NCBI RefSeq assembly: GCF_002924445.1
Contig: NZ_PIGG01000068.1
Span: 1-64,000, forward strand
Origin: Minwuia thermotolerans
Lineage (GTDB): Bacteria; Pseudomonadota; Alphaproteobacteria; Minwuiales; Minwuiaceae
Reading direction: 5' to 3'
DNA length: 64,000 nt
A program made the position numbers and the translations under genes. Of the stretch, positions 1-7,394 are shown in pieces. How positions within the stretch are numbered: the first letter of the stretch is position 1; the number at the start of each line of letters is the position of its first letter. The notes beneath the pieces were generated by a model that searched no databases, was not told where the DNA came from, and saw only the letters and a list, made by a program, of their open reading frames with translations.

Positions 1-806
1 AACCAGTCGACCCATTCGAGGGTAGCGAACTCGACGGCCTCGAACGAGCGCCACGGCCCGCGCGGGTGAATGACCTCGGCCTTGTAGAGGCCGTTGATCG
101 TCTCGGCGAGAGCGTTGTCGTAGGAATCACCGACACTGCCCACGGACGGCTCGACGCCGGCCTCGGCCAGCCGCTCGGTGTATTTGATCGAGACGTACTG
201 GCTTCCTCTGTCGCTATGGTGGACGAGCCCGTTGCTCCGCACGGGCCGCCGCTCATGAAGAGCCTGTTCCAGCGCGTCGAGGACGAAGCCGGCATGGGCC
301 GTGCGGCTGACACGCCAGCCCACGATACGCCGGGCAAAGGCGTCGATGACAAAGGCGGCATAGACGAAGCCCGCCCAGGTCGCCACGTAGGTGAAGTCGG
401 AGACCCACAGCCTGTTCGGCGCCGGCGCCCGGAACTGGCGATTGACCCGGTCGAGCGGGCAAGGCGCCGCCTTGTCGCCACTCGTCGTTTTTATCCGCTT
501 GCCGCGGATCGCCCCTTCCAGACCCATCTGGCGCATCAGCCGCGCTACCGTACAGCGGGCAACATCGAAGCCTTCACGCTTCAACTGCCGCCACAGCTTG
601 CGCACGCCGTAGACCCGGAAGTTCTCCTCGTACACGCGCCGTATCTCGACCTTCAAGGCCTCATCCCGCTGCGCCCGAGCGGACAGCCGAGAAGGGTCGC
701 GACGCCGGGCGACATGGTCACGGTAGGTGGACGGGGCGATCGGCAGCACCTTGCAGATCGGCTCGACCCCGTGAGCCTCCCGGTGATCGTCGATAAACGC
801 GATCAT
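1..806 (-). CDS. IS3-family transposase OrfB, DDE integrase domain (3' end outside window)
   Basis: OrfB is the catalytic half of an IS3-family transposase. The reverse-strand translation contains an N-terminal HTH_21-like segment and an rve integrase core. All three acidic residues are visible: Asp in LWVSDFTYV, Asp in [10 protein letters not shown] and Glu in [10 protein letters not shown]. The visible part stops at LEWVDW, where IS3 transposases usually have a few tens of residues left, so only the C-terminal tail is missing. An ATG at 806 overlaps the orfA stop as ATGA. In this family OrfB is normally made as an OrfAB fusion by -1 frameshifting, and the frame here is open for that. Confidence 0.93.
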   Translation of the reverse strand, partial: MIAFIDDHREAHGVEPICKVLPIAPSTYRDHVARRRDPSRLSARAQRDEALKVEIRRVYEENFRVYGVRKLWRQLKREGFDVARCTVARLMRQMGLEGAIRGKRIKTTSGDKAAPCPLDRVNRQFRAPAPNRLWVSDFTYVATWAGFVYAAFVIDAFARRIVGWRVSRTAHAGFVLDALEQALHERRPVRSNGLVHHSDRGSQYVSIKYTERLAEAGVEPSVGSVGDSYDNALAETINGLYKAEVIHPRGPWRSFEAVEFATLEWVDW

Positions 807-1129
807 CGCTTCAGTGGGCGGTCGAGCTCCGCCTGGGCAAAATAGGCGCTCGCCTTGCGCAGGATCTCATTGGCCTGCCTGAGCTCGCGAACCTCGCGCT
901 CCAGCGTCCGTATCCGCTCGCGCTCGTCGGTCGTCGTACCAGCCCGCATGCCGCTGTCGCGCTCGGCCTGCCGGACCCAGCGCCGTAACGTCTCGCCCGT
1001 GCAGCCGATCTTCGCCGCGACCGAGTCGATCGCTGCCCATTGCGAGGCGTGCTCGCCCTGGTGATTCAAAACCAGACGGACCGCCCGCTCGCGAACCTCC
1101 GTCGGATACCGTGTCGATTGTGTTCCCAT
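803..1129 (-). CDS. IS3-family transposase OrfA, helix-turn-helix protein
   Basis: This 108-residue protein is the DNA-binding subunit of the IS3-family transposase. It has an HTH_Tnp_1 domain (about residues 8-60, with [14 protein letters not shown] and [12 protein letters not shown]) followed by a leucine-zipper-like helix (about 68-92, [19 protein letters not shown]) that mediates multimerisation in this family. The ATG at 1129 is preceded by AAGGAG with five bases of spacing. The 3' end overlaps orfB by four bases, and a slippery T-TTT run lies about 35 bases before the stop. Confidence 0.93.
   Translation of the reverse strand: MGTQSTRYPTEVRERAVRLVLNHQGEHASQWAAIDSVAAKIGCTGETLRRWVRQAERDSGMRAGTTTDERERIRTLEREVRELRQANEILRKASAYFAQAELDRPLKR
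838..844 (-). other. Probable -1 ribosomal frameshift site in the IS3 transposase
   Basis: On the reverse strand the orfA codons Tyr-Phe read TAT TTT GCC. Slipping the Phe codon back one base on the T-TTT run puts the ribosome in the orfB frame. That frame has no stop between the slip site and the orfB ATG at 806. IS3 elements generally make the OrfAB transposase this way. The exact slip site is inferred. Confidence 0.5.
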
Positions 1130-1155
1130 AACAGCTCCTTCTTCTCACAAGTCGG

Positions 1156-1182
1156 AGCCTCCGGGAAACTCGGCGCGGTTCA
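1156..1182. repeat. Terminal inverted repeat of the IS3 element (orfA-proximal end)
   Basis: Read from the element inwards (reverse strand) the sequence starts TGAACCGCGCCGAGTTTCCC and continues to GGAGGCT. The TG terminus and position 27 bases upstream of the orfA ribosome site fit an IS3 terminal repeat. The partner repeat is outside the window, so its length cannot be measured. Confidence 0.6.
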
Positions 1183-1230
1183 GAAGAACTAGATTGGCAC
1201 TGCTGGTCTCTGGACAACACAACGCCCTAC

Positions 1231-2766
1231 TTGAGCGATGGCGGACAGTATTTTGAGGCCGAATCTTTCTACGACGATCCAGACGAGCGCCTAGGATTTA
1301 GACTCGTTTTAACTCAGCACCTCAATTCCGCTCATCAAAGGCAGGTTTTCATCAATCAAGACTTTGTAATGGCCTACGGGCTTCTCGAAGAGGGTGATTA
1401 TTGGCTGCGTCCCAATGAAGGATATGAGCAAGTAGTCAGGCTTACACGGAAGGACGACGGAGCCGTTGCACTCGTCGAAATTAGAGCAGAGTATCTCAAG
1501 GATTACCTAGCAGCGAGAAATGCTGCACTTCGCCTATACTATTACCGCCAACGTCGAGCAATCCTGCAGGAAGATCCAAAGTTTGACTGGCCGGAAGACT
1601 GTTCGCTCGTATCAGAGGCGAATGACAGACTGGAAGCCCGGTGCAACGAAATCGACGCATCAGGCGATTTCCCAGGCACCACTTGGGCATTGTTCAAAGC
1701 GTGGAGAACTGACGTCGATCCAGAAGAGGAAGTCCCAGATTTCTCGGGAAACGACGATGAGGCCACCGAGACAGAAAGCACACAGGGTGTTCGTGGCGAT
1801 GATGGCGGGCGGTTTCTCTTGACCGGTGAAATGTGGCGCGGCGAATGGATCGAACCTGCCGCAGAGCCCTGCCGAATTGGATATGAGGAACCGGATGAGA
1901 CACTTACGGTCCAAGTCGACGGTGGTGGAGGAAGGGTTGATCTAAGAACGCTGAATTATGAAGAGATTGGAAAATATCTTTGGTTCAAACCTGAGGTGAT
2001 AAACGATCTCTTATCTCGCCGTGGCGCAATGATGCAGTGGTATACCCGAAACACAGGCGGCGTTTCCCCTTCCCCCGATTCGGCACTACATTTTGGCGTC
2101 AATAAGCTTGGTCTCATCAACGCCTATGCCTATGATGTCGCTCGCCGTCCACTATGGGAGCGACGCATCTGGGTTGCGCATAATTGTCGTCCAGACGGGG
2201 GAGTTTCCGCCGAACTGATGCAGGCTCAAATGGCCTGCCAACCTGCGAGCACGAGATCACCAGAATTCTTGATCCATAACGCTCTTTCGTGGCTCGACAA
2301 TGTATTCCGGGCGAAGTTTGGCGCAACGCTACTTAGGGACCACCACGAGATCGAAGAGTTAGAGGGCAGAGTTCACCGTTTCCGCGCGACGGATGAAAAC
2401 GGGCTACGATCTCTCGCGAAGGACGTAGTGAAGGCTACGATTGAACGGATCAACAAAAAAAGCCTCGTCAGCGCTCTTGAAGAAGGCAAGTCTGATCAAG
2501 GAACGCTCAAGCTGCTCCAGGCACTGCTGGCAAAATACACTGAGGAAACCTACGCATATGAACGAATGACACCACTGTTTGGTGTCTATGACCTGCGCGG
2601 CGCAGATGCCCACCTATCGAGTTCAGACATTGAGGAGTGCTATGCAAGGCTCAGGGTGGACCGTTCAGCGCCGCTTGTTCAGCAGGCGGCGCAATTGATT
2701 GAGAGCGTCGCAGAGGCAATTGGCGTAACAGGCGGTGACTTAAATCGACACGCACCTGATCCCTGA
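1231..2766 (+). CDS. Unrecognised protein, 5' end removed by the IS; C-terminal HEPN-like R-x4-H motif
   Basis: A 511-residue product is read from TTG at 1231, but no ribosome site precedes this codon. The frame stays open back to the exact IS boundary at 1183, so this is probably the remainder of a larger protein interrupted by the element. I do not recognise the family. The middle region is acidic (around residues 140-200). The C-terminal 120 residues are helical, and R456 and H461 (LRGADAHLSS) form an R-x4-H arrangement as in HEPN ribonuclease domains. Composition is clearly AT-richer than the rest of the window and codon use differs, which suggests horizontal transfer. No partner gene remains beside it. 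Confidence 0.6.
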   Translation: MSDGGQYFEAESFYDDPDERLGFRLVLTQHLNSAHQRQVFINQDFVMAYGLLEEGDYWLRPNEGYEQVVRLTRKDDGAVALVEIRAEYLKDYLAARNAALRLYYYRQRRAILQEDPKFDWPEDCSLVSEANDRLEARCNEIDASGDFPGTTWALFKAWRTDVDPEEEVPDFSGNDDEATETESTQGVRGDDGGRFLLTGEMWRGEWIEPAAEPCRIGYEEPDETLTVQVDGGGGRVDLRTLNYEEIGKYLWFKPEVINDLLSRRGAMMQWYTRNTGGVSPSPDSALHFGVNKLGLINAYAYDVARRPLWERRIWVAHNCRPDGGVSAELMQAQMACQPASTRSPEFLIHNALSWLDNVFRAKFGATLLRDHHEIEELEGRVHRFRATDENGLRSLAKDVVKATIERINKKSLVSALEEGKSDQGTLKLLQALLAKYTEETYAYERMTPLFGVYDLRGADAHLSSSDIEECYARLRVDRSAPLVQQAAQLIESVAEAIGVTGGDLNRHAPDP

Positions 2767-3047
2767 TCCACAAGCCGAGGTAGCAGGCTGAGCGCATAAA
2801 GACGCCCCGCGGCCCTGCGCAGTTCTGAATGTCCGCTCCTTTTCGTGATCGCAGAACTCTCGTCGCCGCAGCGAATGACCGGAATCCGCCCGAAATACCG
2901 ACGCCTCCATGTTTGCAGCGAGTTGGCGCATTGTGGACTGAACCGACAGTGTTCCGAAATCCTTCCTTTTTCGGAATGCTTCGGCCTGCGCTTGACCGCC
3001 TCGGCCGCGCTCCGCAGGATCGCCCACAACAGGCAGGGGAGGCCAAG
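2767..3047. other. Non-coding stretch at the end of the acquired segment
   Basis: About 280 bases separate the AT-richer gene from the next housekeeping-like gene. Several short frames are open but none has family-like sequence or a good ribosome site. Composition is intermediate between the acquired gene and the chromosome, so this may be the scarred edge of the acquired segment. I see no tRNA, repeat or clear promoter. Confidence 0.4.
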
Positions 3048-3770
3048 ATGCCCACATTCACGCGCGGGGACGCGGAGATCCATTACGAGGTACACGGCGA
3101 CGGGCCGGCGGCGGTGCTGGCGCTGGCGCCGGGCGGCATGCGCTCGGCCGTGTCCTACTGGCCGAGGATGACCTGGGATCCGATGGCGCGTCTGGCCGAC
3201 GGCTACCGGGTCGTGGCCATGGACCAGCGCAATGCGGGCAGCTCGAAAGCGCCGATCCGTCCCACCGACGGCTGGGCGACGTACCGCGACGACCAGCTCG
3301 GCCTGATGGACCATCTGGGGATCGAGCGCTTCCACGTCGTCGGCATGTGCATCGGCGGTTCCTTCATTGCCGAGCTGGCGCACGCCGCGCCCGAGCGCGT
3401 GGCCTCGGCCGTGATGCTGCAGCCCATCGGCCTGGACGGCGACCACCGGATCTTCTTCGACATGTTCGACGGCTGGGCCGAGGAAGTGAAACCGCAGCAT
3501 CCGGAGGCCAGCGATGACGATTTCGCGGCCTTCCGGCGCAACCTGTTCGGCGGCGACGACTTCCTGTTCAGCCAGGGCGAGGCCTTCATTGCGAAATGTC
3601 CGGTCCCGCTGCTCGTCATGATGGGCAACGACGCCTACCACCCGGAGGCGACTTCGCGGCGCGTGGTCCAGCTCGCGCCCGACGCCATGCTGGTCGAGCG
3701 GTGGAAGGAGCCCGAGCATATAGAGGCCGCGGCGGCCACCATCCGGCAGTTCCTCGACGCGCATTCCTGA
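3048..3770 (+). CDS. Alpha/beta-fold hydrolase with a cysteine nucleophile
   Basis: This 240-residue alpha/beta hydrolase starts at the ATG at 3048, which has GGGGAGG seven bases upstream; longer upstream frames lack such a site. The nucleophile elbow reads GMCIGG with Cys101 where serine is usual, as in dienelactone hydrolase. The acid probably lies near GNDAYHPE, and the catalytic histidine near EPEHIEA in the C-terminal helix. Substrate is unknown. It stands alone between the acquired segment and a convergent DUF486 gene. Confidence 0.85.
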   Translation: MPTFTRGDAEIHYEVHGDGPAAVLALAPGGMRSAVSYWPRMTWDPMARLADGYRVVAMDQRNAGSSKAPIRPTDGWATYRDDQLGLMDHLGIERFHVVGMCIGGSFIAELAHAAPERVASAVMLQPIGLDGDHRIFFDMFDGWAEEVKPQHPEASDDDFAAFRRNLFGGDDFLFSQGEAFIAKCPVPLLVMMGNDAYHPEATSRRVVQLAPDAMLVERWKEPEHIEAAAATIRQFLDAHS

Positions 3771-3835
3771 GACGCGGCGCGGGCCGTCGCCGCCACCGTG
3801 AGAGCAGGGCGGCTTCGTCCCCGCGGCGACCGCGG

Positions 3836-4195
3836 TCAGATCGGCTTGGCGAAAACGAAGAACGCGCCCAGCGCGATCAGGGAAAATCCGGCGCCATGGT
3901 TCCAGGTGATCTTCTCATCGAGATAGAGGACCGCGAAGCCGGCGAAGACGACAAGCGTGATTACTTCCTGGATCGTCTTGAGTTCGGCGGCGCTCCAGAC
4001 CGTGTAGCCGATGCGGTTGGCCGGGACCGCCAGACAGTATTCGAAAAAGGCGATGCCCCAGCTGGCGAGGACGGCGATCCAGAGCGCGGCGCCCTGGTAC
4101 TTGAGATGTCCGTACCAGGCGAAGGTCATGAAGATGTTCGACAGGGACAGCAGGACAAACGGTGCAAGCACCGGCCAGGCGCTGGCGATATGCAT
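3836..4195 (-). CDS. DMT-family small membrane protein (DUF486)
   Basis: This 119-residue integral membrane protein has four predicted helices. Recognisable segments are LLSLSNIFMTFAWYGHLKYQ, SWGIAFFEYCLAVPANRIGY, LKTIQEVITLVVFAGFAVLYL and ALGAFFVFAKPI. The match is to the DUF486 family of drug/metabolite-transporter-like proteins, which are half the length of normal DMT transporters and probably dimerise. The substrate is not known. It converges on the hydrolase gene and is separated from secB by about 90 bases. Confidence 0.85.
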   Translation of the reverse strand: MHIASAWPVLAPFVLLSLSNIFMTFAWYGHLKYQGAALWIAVLASWGIAFFEYCLAVPANRIGYTVWSAAELKTIQEVITLVVFAGFAVLYLDEKITWNHGAGFSLIALGAFFVFAKPI

Positions 4196-4288
4196 GGAGG
4201 GTCTCCGTGGCGCGAAACCGGAGGAGCCTAGCGGCCCGCCGGCGCCGGCGCACGCCGCGTTGCGCGCAGGCCGGTCTGCGTCCGAAGC

Positions 4289-4798
4289 CTAGTTCTCTGC
4301 CTCGCCCTGCTGCTGCTGGGTGGCCTGCTGGCGCTGCTTGTTCTGCTGGTAGAGGCGGACGAAGTCGATCGGGTCGAGCAGCAGCGGCGGGAAGCCGCCG
4401 TCCCGGGTGACATCGCCGATCACGCGGCGCGCGAAGGGGAAGATCATCCGCGGCACTTCGATCAGGCAGGCCGGCTCGATCTGTTCGTCCGGCAGGTTCA
4501 CCATGGTGCAGACCGCGCCATAGGCCAGATCGACGATGAAGACGGGCTGGTCGTCGCGCTTCGCACTGACGTCCAGCTTCAGCACGACCTCGAAGACATT
4601 GCCTTCGATGCGGCGGGCGTCAATGTCGACGCTGATCGAGATCTTCGGCTGTTCGTTCTGCTTCAGGAAGACCTCCGGCGCGTTCGGCGCCTCGAAGCTC
4701 AGATCCTTGACATACTGCACGTTCAGCCGGATCTGCGGCTGCTGGTTCTGTTGCGGGGGCTGCTGGGGCTGCTGGTTGTCGCCTGTTTCCTCGGCCAT
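4289..4798 (-). CDS. secB: Protein-export chaperone SecB
   Basis: SecB is the cytosolic tetrameric chaperone that keeps preproteins unfolded and hands them to SecA. The 169-residue product carries the conserved core, including APNAPEVFL, EVVLKLDVSAK and AYGAVCTMVNL. The segment IEVPRMIFPFARRVIGDVTRDGGFPPLLLDPIDF is typical of proteobacterial SecB. The first 25 and last 20 residues are rich in glutamine (QQPQQPPQQ near the N-terminus, QQATQQQQ near the C-terminus), a low-complexity pattern more marked than usual. The gene heads the conserved alphaproteobacterial secB-fxsA/timA-mltA neighbourhood. Confidence 0.97.
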   Translation of the reverse strand: MAEETGDNQQPQQPPQQNQQPQIRLNVQYVKDLSFEAPNAPEVFLKQNEQPKISISVDIDARRIEGNVFEVVLKLDVSAKRDDQPVFIVDLAYGAVCTMVNLPDEQIEPACLIEVPRMIFPFARRVIGDVTRDGGFPPLLLDPIDFVRLYQQNKQRQQATQQQQGEAEN

Positions 4799-4871
4799 GT
4801 CTCTCGGCTCCGCTCGGTACGTCTCGGGGCCTGTCCGCTAGCATGGCGGGGCCCGCTTGTCACAGCGAAAT

Positions 4872-5369
4872 TCAGGACCTGAGACGGTCGCGGTCGGGCT
4901 CCACGGTCTCGTATTCGCCGTCGATCACCGGGCCGCCCGGATCGCGCCGGGGGCCGCCCGGACCATGGGGGCCATGGGGCGGTTCGCCCGGCCCGAATCC
5001 GCGCGCATTCACCTGCACCTGGATGCGCCGTCCGATCAGCCGCGCGATGGCCTTGCGCAGCGGCGGCAGGAACAGCAGGAACCCGATCGTGTCGGTCACG
5101 AAGCCCGGCGTCAGCAGCAGAAGCCCTGCGGCGAACAGGCACAGTCCCTCGAACATCTCGAAGACCGGCGGGCGGCCCTGGTCCATCTGTTCGCGGATGC
5201 GGCGGACCACGCCATATCCCTGGATCCTGAGCAGCGCCGTGCCGGCAATGCCGGTCAGCAGCACGATGGCGAGAGTGGGCCAGAGTCCGATCCAGCCGCC
5301 GGCTTCGATGAAGACGGCGATCTCCAGGATCGGCATTCCGATGAATAAGGCGAGCAGCAGTAGCGGCAT
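4872..5369 (-). CDS. fxsA: FxsA family membrane protein
   Basis: FxsA is a small inner-membrane protein named for suppression of phage F exclusion in E. coli; its normal role is unclear. The product has an N-terminal hydrophobic region (LLLLALFIGMPILEIAVFIEAGG), a second pair of helices around VLLTGIAGTALLRIQGYGVV and GLCLFAAGLLLLTPGFVTDTIGFLLFLPPLR, and a cytosolic Gly/Pro-rich tail. The ATG at 5369 gives the family N-terminus; a TTG at 5384 also keeps the frame but sits directly on the GGAGG. It diverges from timA. Confidence 0.9.
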   Translation of the reverse strand: MPLLLLALFIGMPILEIAVFIEAGGWIGLWPTLAIVLLTGIAGTALLRIQGYGVVRRIREQMDQGRPPVFEMFEGLCLFAAGLLLLTPGFVTDTIGFLLFLPPLRKAIARLIGRRIQVQVNARGFGPGEPPHGPHGPGGPRRDPGGPVIDGEYETVEPDRDRLRS

Positions 5370-5470
5370 GGCTTGTTCGGGCAACCTCCGAAGCCTATGT
5401 TACGAGAGCAGGCGACGCAGACATTGCGCGCCAGGAACCAAGACCGGCGCCAGACGCCGGAGCGAGTGAT

Positions 5471-6175
5471 ATGGGATCTGACTTTCCGTTTTTCGAGGTC
5501 GTAATCTTCGGCATGATCGCCGCGTTCTTCTTCCTGCGGCTGAAGAACACGCTCGGGCGAAGGACCGGTCATGAGCAGGAAGAGCCGCGTTCGCATGTCG
5601 GCCGGCGCGGCGAAGAGCCCGCCAAGAACGGCCGCCAGGACGATAACGTGATCCGCCTGCCGGGTCAGGACGCGCCGCGGGATACCGATTTCGACATCGA
5701 ACCCGACCACGACGCCACGCCTCTCGACCGCGCGCTCAACGAGATCGGCCGGGCAAGCGGCGGCGGATTCGACCGCGCCAGCTTCGTCGAGGGCGCGAAG
5801 GCGGCCTACGAGCTGATCGTGACGTCCTACGCCAAGGGCGACAAGCAGGCCCTGAAGCCGCTGCTGGCCGGCAAGGTCTACAAGAATTTCACCGACGCCA
5901 TCGACCGGCGGAAGGCCGAGGGCCAGACTCAGGAAACCGAGCTCGTCGGCTTCGACAGCGTCGAGATCGTCGATGCGCGCGTCGTCGACCGCAAGGCCGA
6001 GGTCACGGTCAGGTTCGTCTCCGAGATGATCTCCGTGACCCGCGACAAGGACGGCGAGATCGTCGCCGGCGACGCCGAGGACATTTCGGTGGTTACCGAC
6101 ATCTGGACCTTTGCCAAGGATGCCCGCTCCCGCGATCCGAACTGGGAGCTGATTTCCACCCGCTCCGCGCATTGA
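5471..6175 (+). CDS. timA: Tim44/TimA-domain membrane-anchored protein
   Basis: This 234-residue protein has one N-terminal membrane segment (residues 6-22, FFEVVIFGMIAAFFFLRL), a charged linker and a C-terminal Tim44 domain (about 100-230, from FVEGAKAAYELIVTSYAKGD to NWELISTRSAH). Tim44 of mitochondria links the import channel to Hsp70. Alphaproteobacterial TimA proteins share the fold and are regularly found beside secB, as here. The cellular job in bacteria is not settled. It is followed by mltA after ten bases, so the two are probably co-transcribed. Confidence 0.92.
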   Translation: MGSDFPFFEVVIFGMIAAFFFLRLKNTLGRRTGHEQEEPRSHVGRRGEEPAKNGRQDDNVIRLPGQDAPRDTDFDIEPDHDATPLDRALNEIGRASGGGFDRASFVEGAKAAYELIVTSYAKGDKQALKPLLAGKVYKNFTDAIDRRKAEGQTQETELVGFDSVEIVDARVVDRKAEVTVRFVSEMISVTRDKDGEIVAGDAEDISVVTDIWTFAKDARSRDPNWELISTRSAH

Positions 6176-6185
6176 GGCCCCGCCC

Positions 6186-7340
6186 GTGAAGCACGCCGCG
6201 CCCGTCGCCCTGGCGCTGGCGCTGATGGTGGCGGCGCTGGCCGGGTTCTGGTGGCTGTTGTTCCGCGAACTGGCCGAGCGCCCGCCCGAGAAGCCTCCCG
6301 CCATCGCCTTCGAACAGACCGGCGTGGCTGCGCTGCCCGGCTGGGGGGGCGACAATCTCGAGGGCTTCCGCGCCGCCATGATGCGAAGCTGCGCCCACTG
6401 GCCGCGGCGCGCCAATCCGCTGGGCCCGTATCTGGCCGCGGCGTGCAATGCGATTCCCGGGGACGACGCGGCCCTGAAGGCGCATCTGACCGAAAACTGG
6501 ACAGCCTGGCGCGTGGCCGAAGGCGAAGGCCGGCTCACCGGCTATTACGAGCCCGTCTATCCCGGCAGCCGCGAGCCCTCGGCGCGCTACGATGTGCCGC
6601 TGCACCGCGTGCCCGGCGATCTGGTGACTGCGCGCCTGGCCGACTTCAGCGACGAACTCGACGGTACGATCCGCGGCCGTGTCGATGGTGACCGGCTGGT
6701 GCCCTATCACGACCGCAAGGCGATCCGGCAGGGCGCGCTGGACGGCCGCGGACTGGACCTCCTCTGGCTCGCCGATCCGATCGACGCCTTCTTCCTGCAG
6801 ATCCAGGGGTCGGGACGCATCGCCCTGCCCGACGGCGAGGTCGCCTATGTCGGCTATGCCGGGCAGAACGGCCGCGCCTACCGCGCCATCGGCCGGGATC
6901 TGATCGCCTGGGGCGAAGTGGCTGCGGCGGACATGTCCATGCAGGCGATCCGGAGGTGGCTGGAGGCCAATCCCGGCCGCGTCCACGAACTGCTGGATCT
7001 CAATCCGTCCTATGTCTTCTTCACCGAGCGCGAGACGGAAGGCGCGATCGGCGCCGAGGGCGTCGTCGTCACGCCGGAGCGTTCGATCGCCATCGACCGC
7101 CGGCTCTGGTATTTCGGCCTGCCCTTCTGGATCGAGGCGCCGGGCGTCGAAAGCGAGGCGGCGATCCGGCGGCTGGTCATGGGCCAGGACACCGGCGGCG
7201 CCATCCGCGGCCCGGTGCGGGCGGATCTGTTCCTGGGTCCCGGCGACGAGGCGGGCGAGAGGGCCGGCCGGCTCAACCGGCCGCTCGCCATGTGGCTGCT
7301 GCTGCCCCGGGGCGTCGATCCGACGCTCGCGCTCCGATAG
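6186..7340 (+). CDS. mltA: Membrane-bound lytic murein transglycosylase A
   Basis: MltA cleaves the glycan strand of peptidoglycan to form 1,6-anhydromuropeptides. The 384-residue protein has an N-terminal hydrophobic segment (about 5-25) without a lipobox cysteine, so it is probably membrane-anchored rather than a lipoprotein. The MltA beta-barrel domain runs from about residue 95 (GRLTGYYEPVYPG) to about 270. The 3D domain at the C-terminus contains the catalytic aspartate in MGQDTGGAIRGPVRADLF. It starts at GTG ten bases after timA. The Smr-domain gene that often follows mltA in relatives is absent. Confidence 0.95.
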   Translation: MKHAAPVALALALMVAALAGFWWLLFRELAERPPEKPPAIAFEQTGVAALPGWGGDNLEGFRAAMMRSCAHWPRRANPLGPYLAAACNAIPGDDAALKAHLTENWTAWRVAEGEGRLTGYYEPVYPGSREPSARYDVPLHRVPGDLVTARLADFSDELDGTIRGRVDGDRLVPYHDRKAIRQGALDGRGLDLLWLADPIDAFFLQIQGSGRIALPDGEVAYVGYAGQNGRAYRAIGRDLIAWGEVAAADMSMQAIRRWLEANPGRVHELLDLNPSYVFFTERETEGAIGAEGVVVTPERSIAIDRRLWYFGLPFWIEAPGVESEAAIRRLVMGQDTGGAIRGPVRADLFLGPGDEAGERAGRLNRPLAMWLLLPRGVDPTLALR

Positions 7341-7394
7341 GACAAGCGCGCCGTTCCGCACTATCTTCAACGGCAACAGGGAGGTCCGATCCGA

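Larger units (their letters stand above)
1..1182 (-). mobile_element. IS3-family insertion sequence, cut by the left window edge
   Basis: This is the 5' part of an IS3-family element transcribed leftwards. It holds orfA, most of orfB and one terminal repeat. The outer end is placed at 1182, where the inverted strand begins TGAACCGCGCCGAGTTTCCC, an IS3-type terminus opening with TG. The other end and any target duplication lie outside the window. Both reading frames are intact as far as they can be seen, so the copy may be active. It has inserted against the AT-richer gene that follows and appears to have removed that gene's start. Confidence 0.9.
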
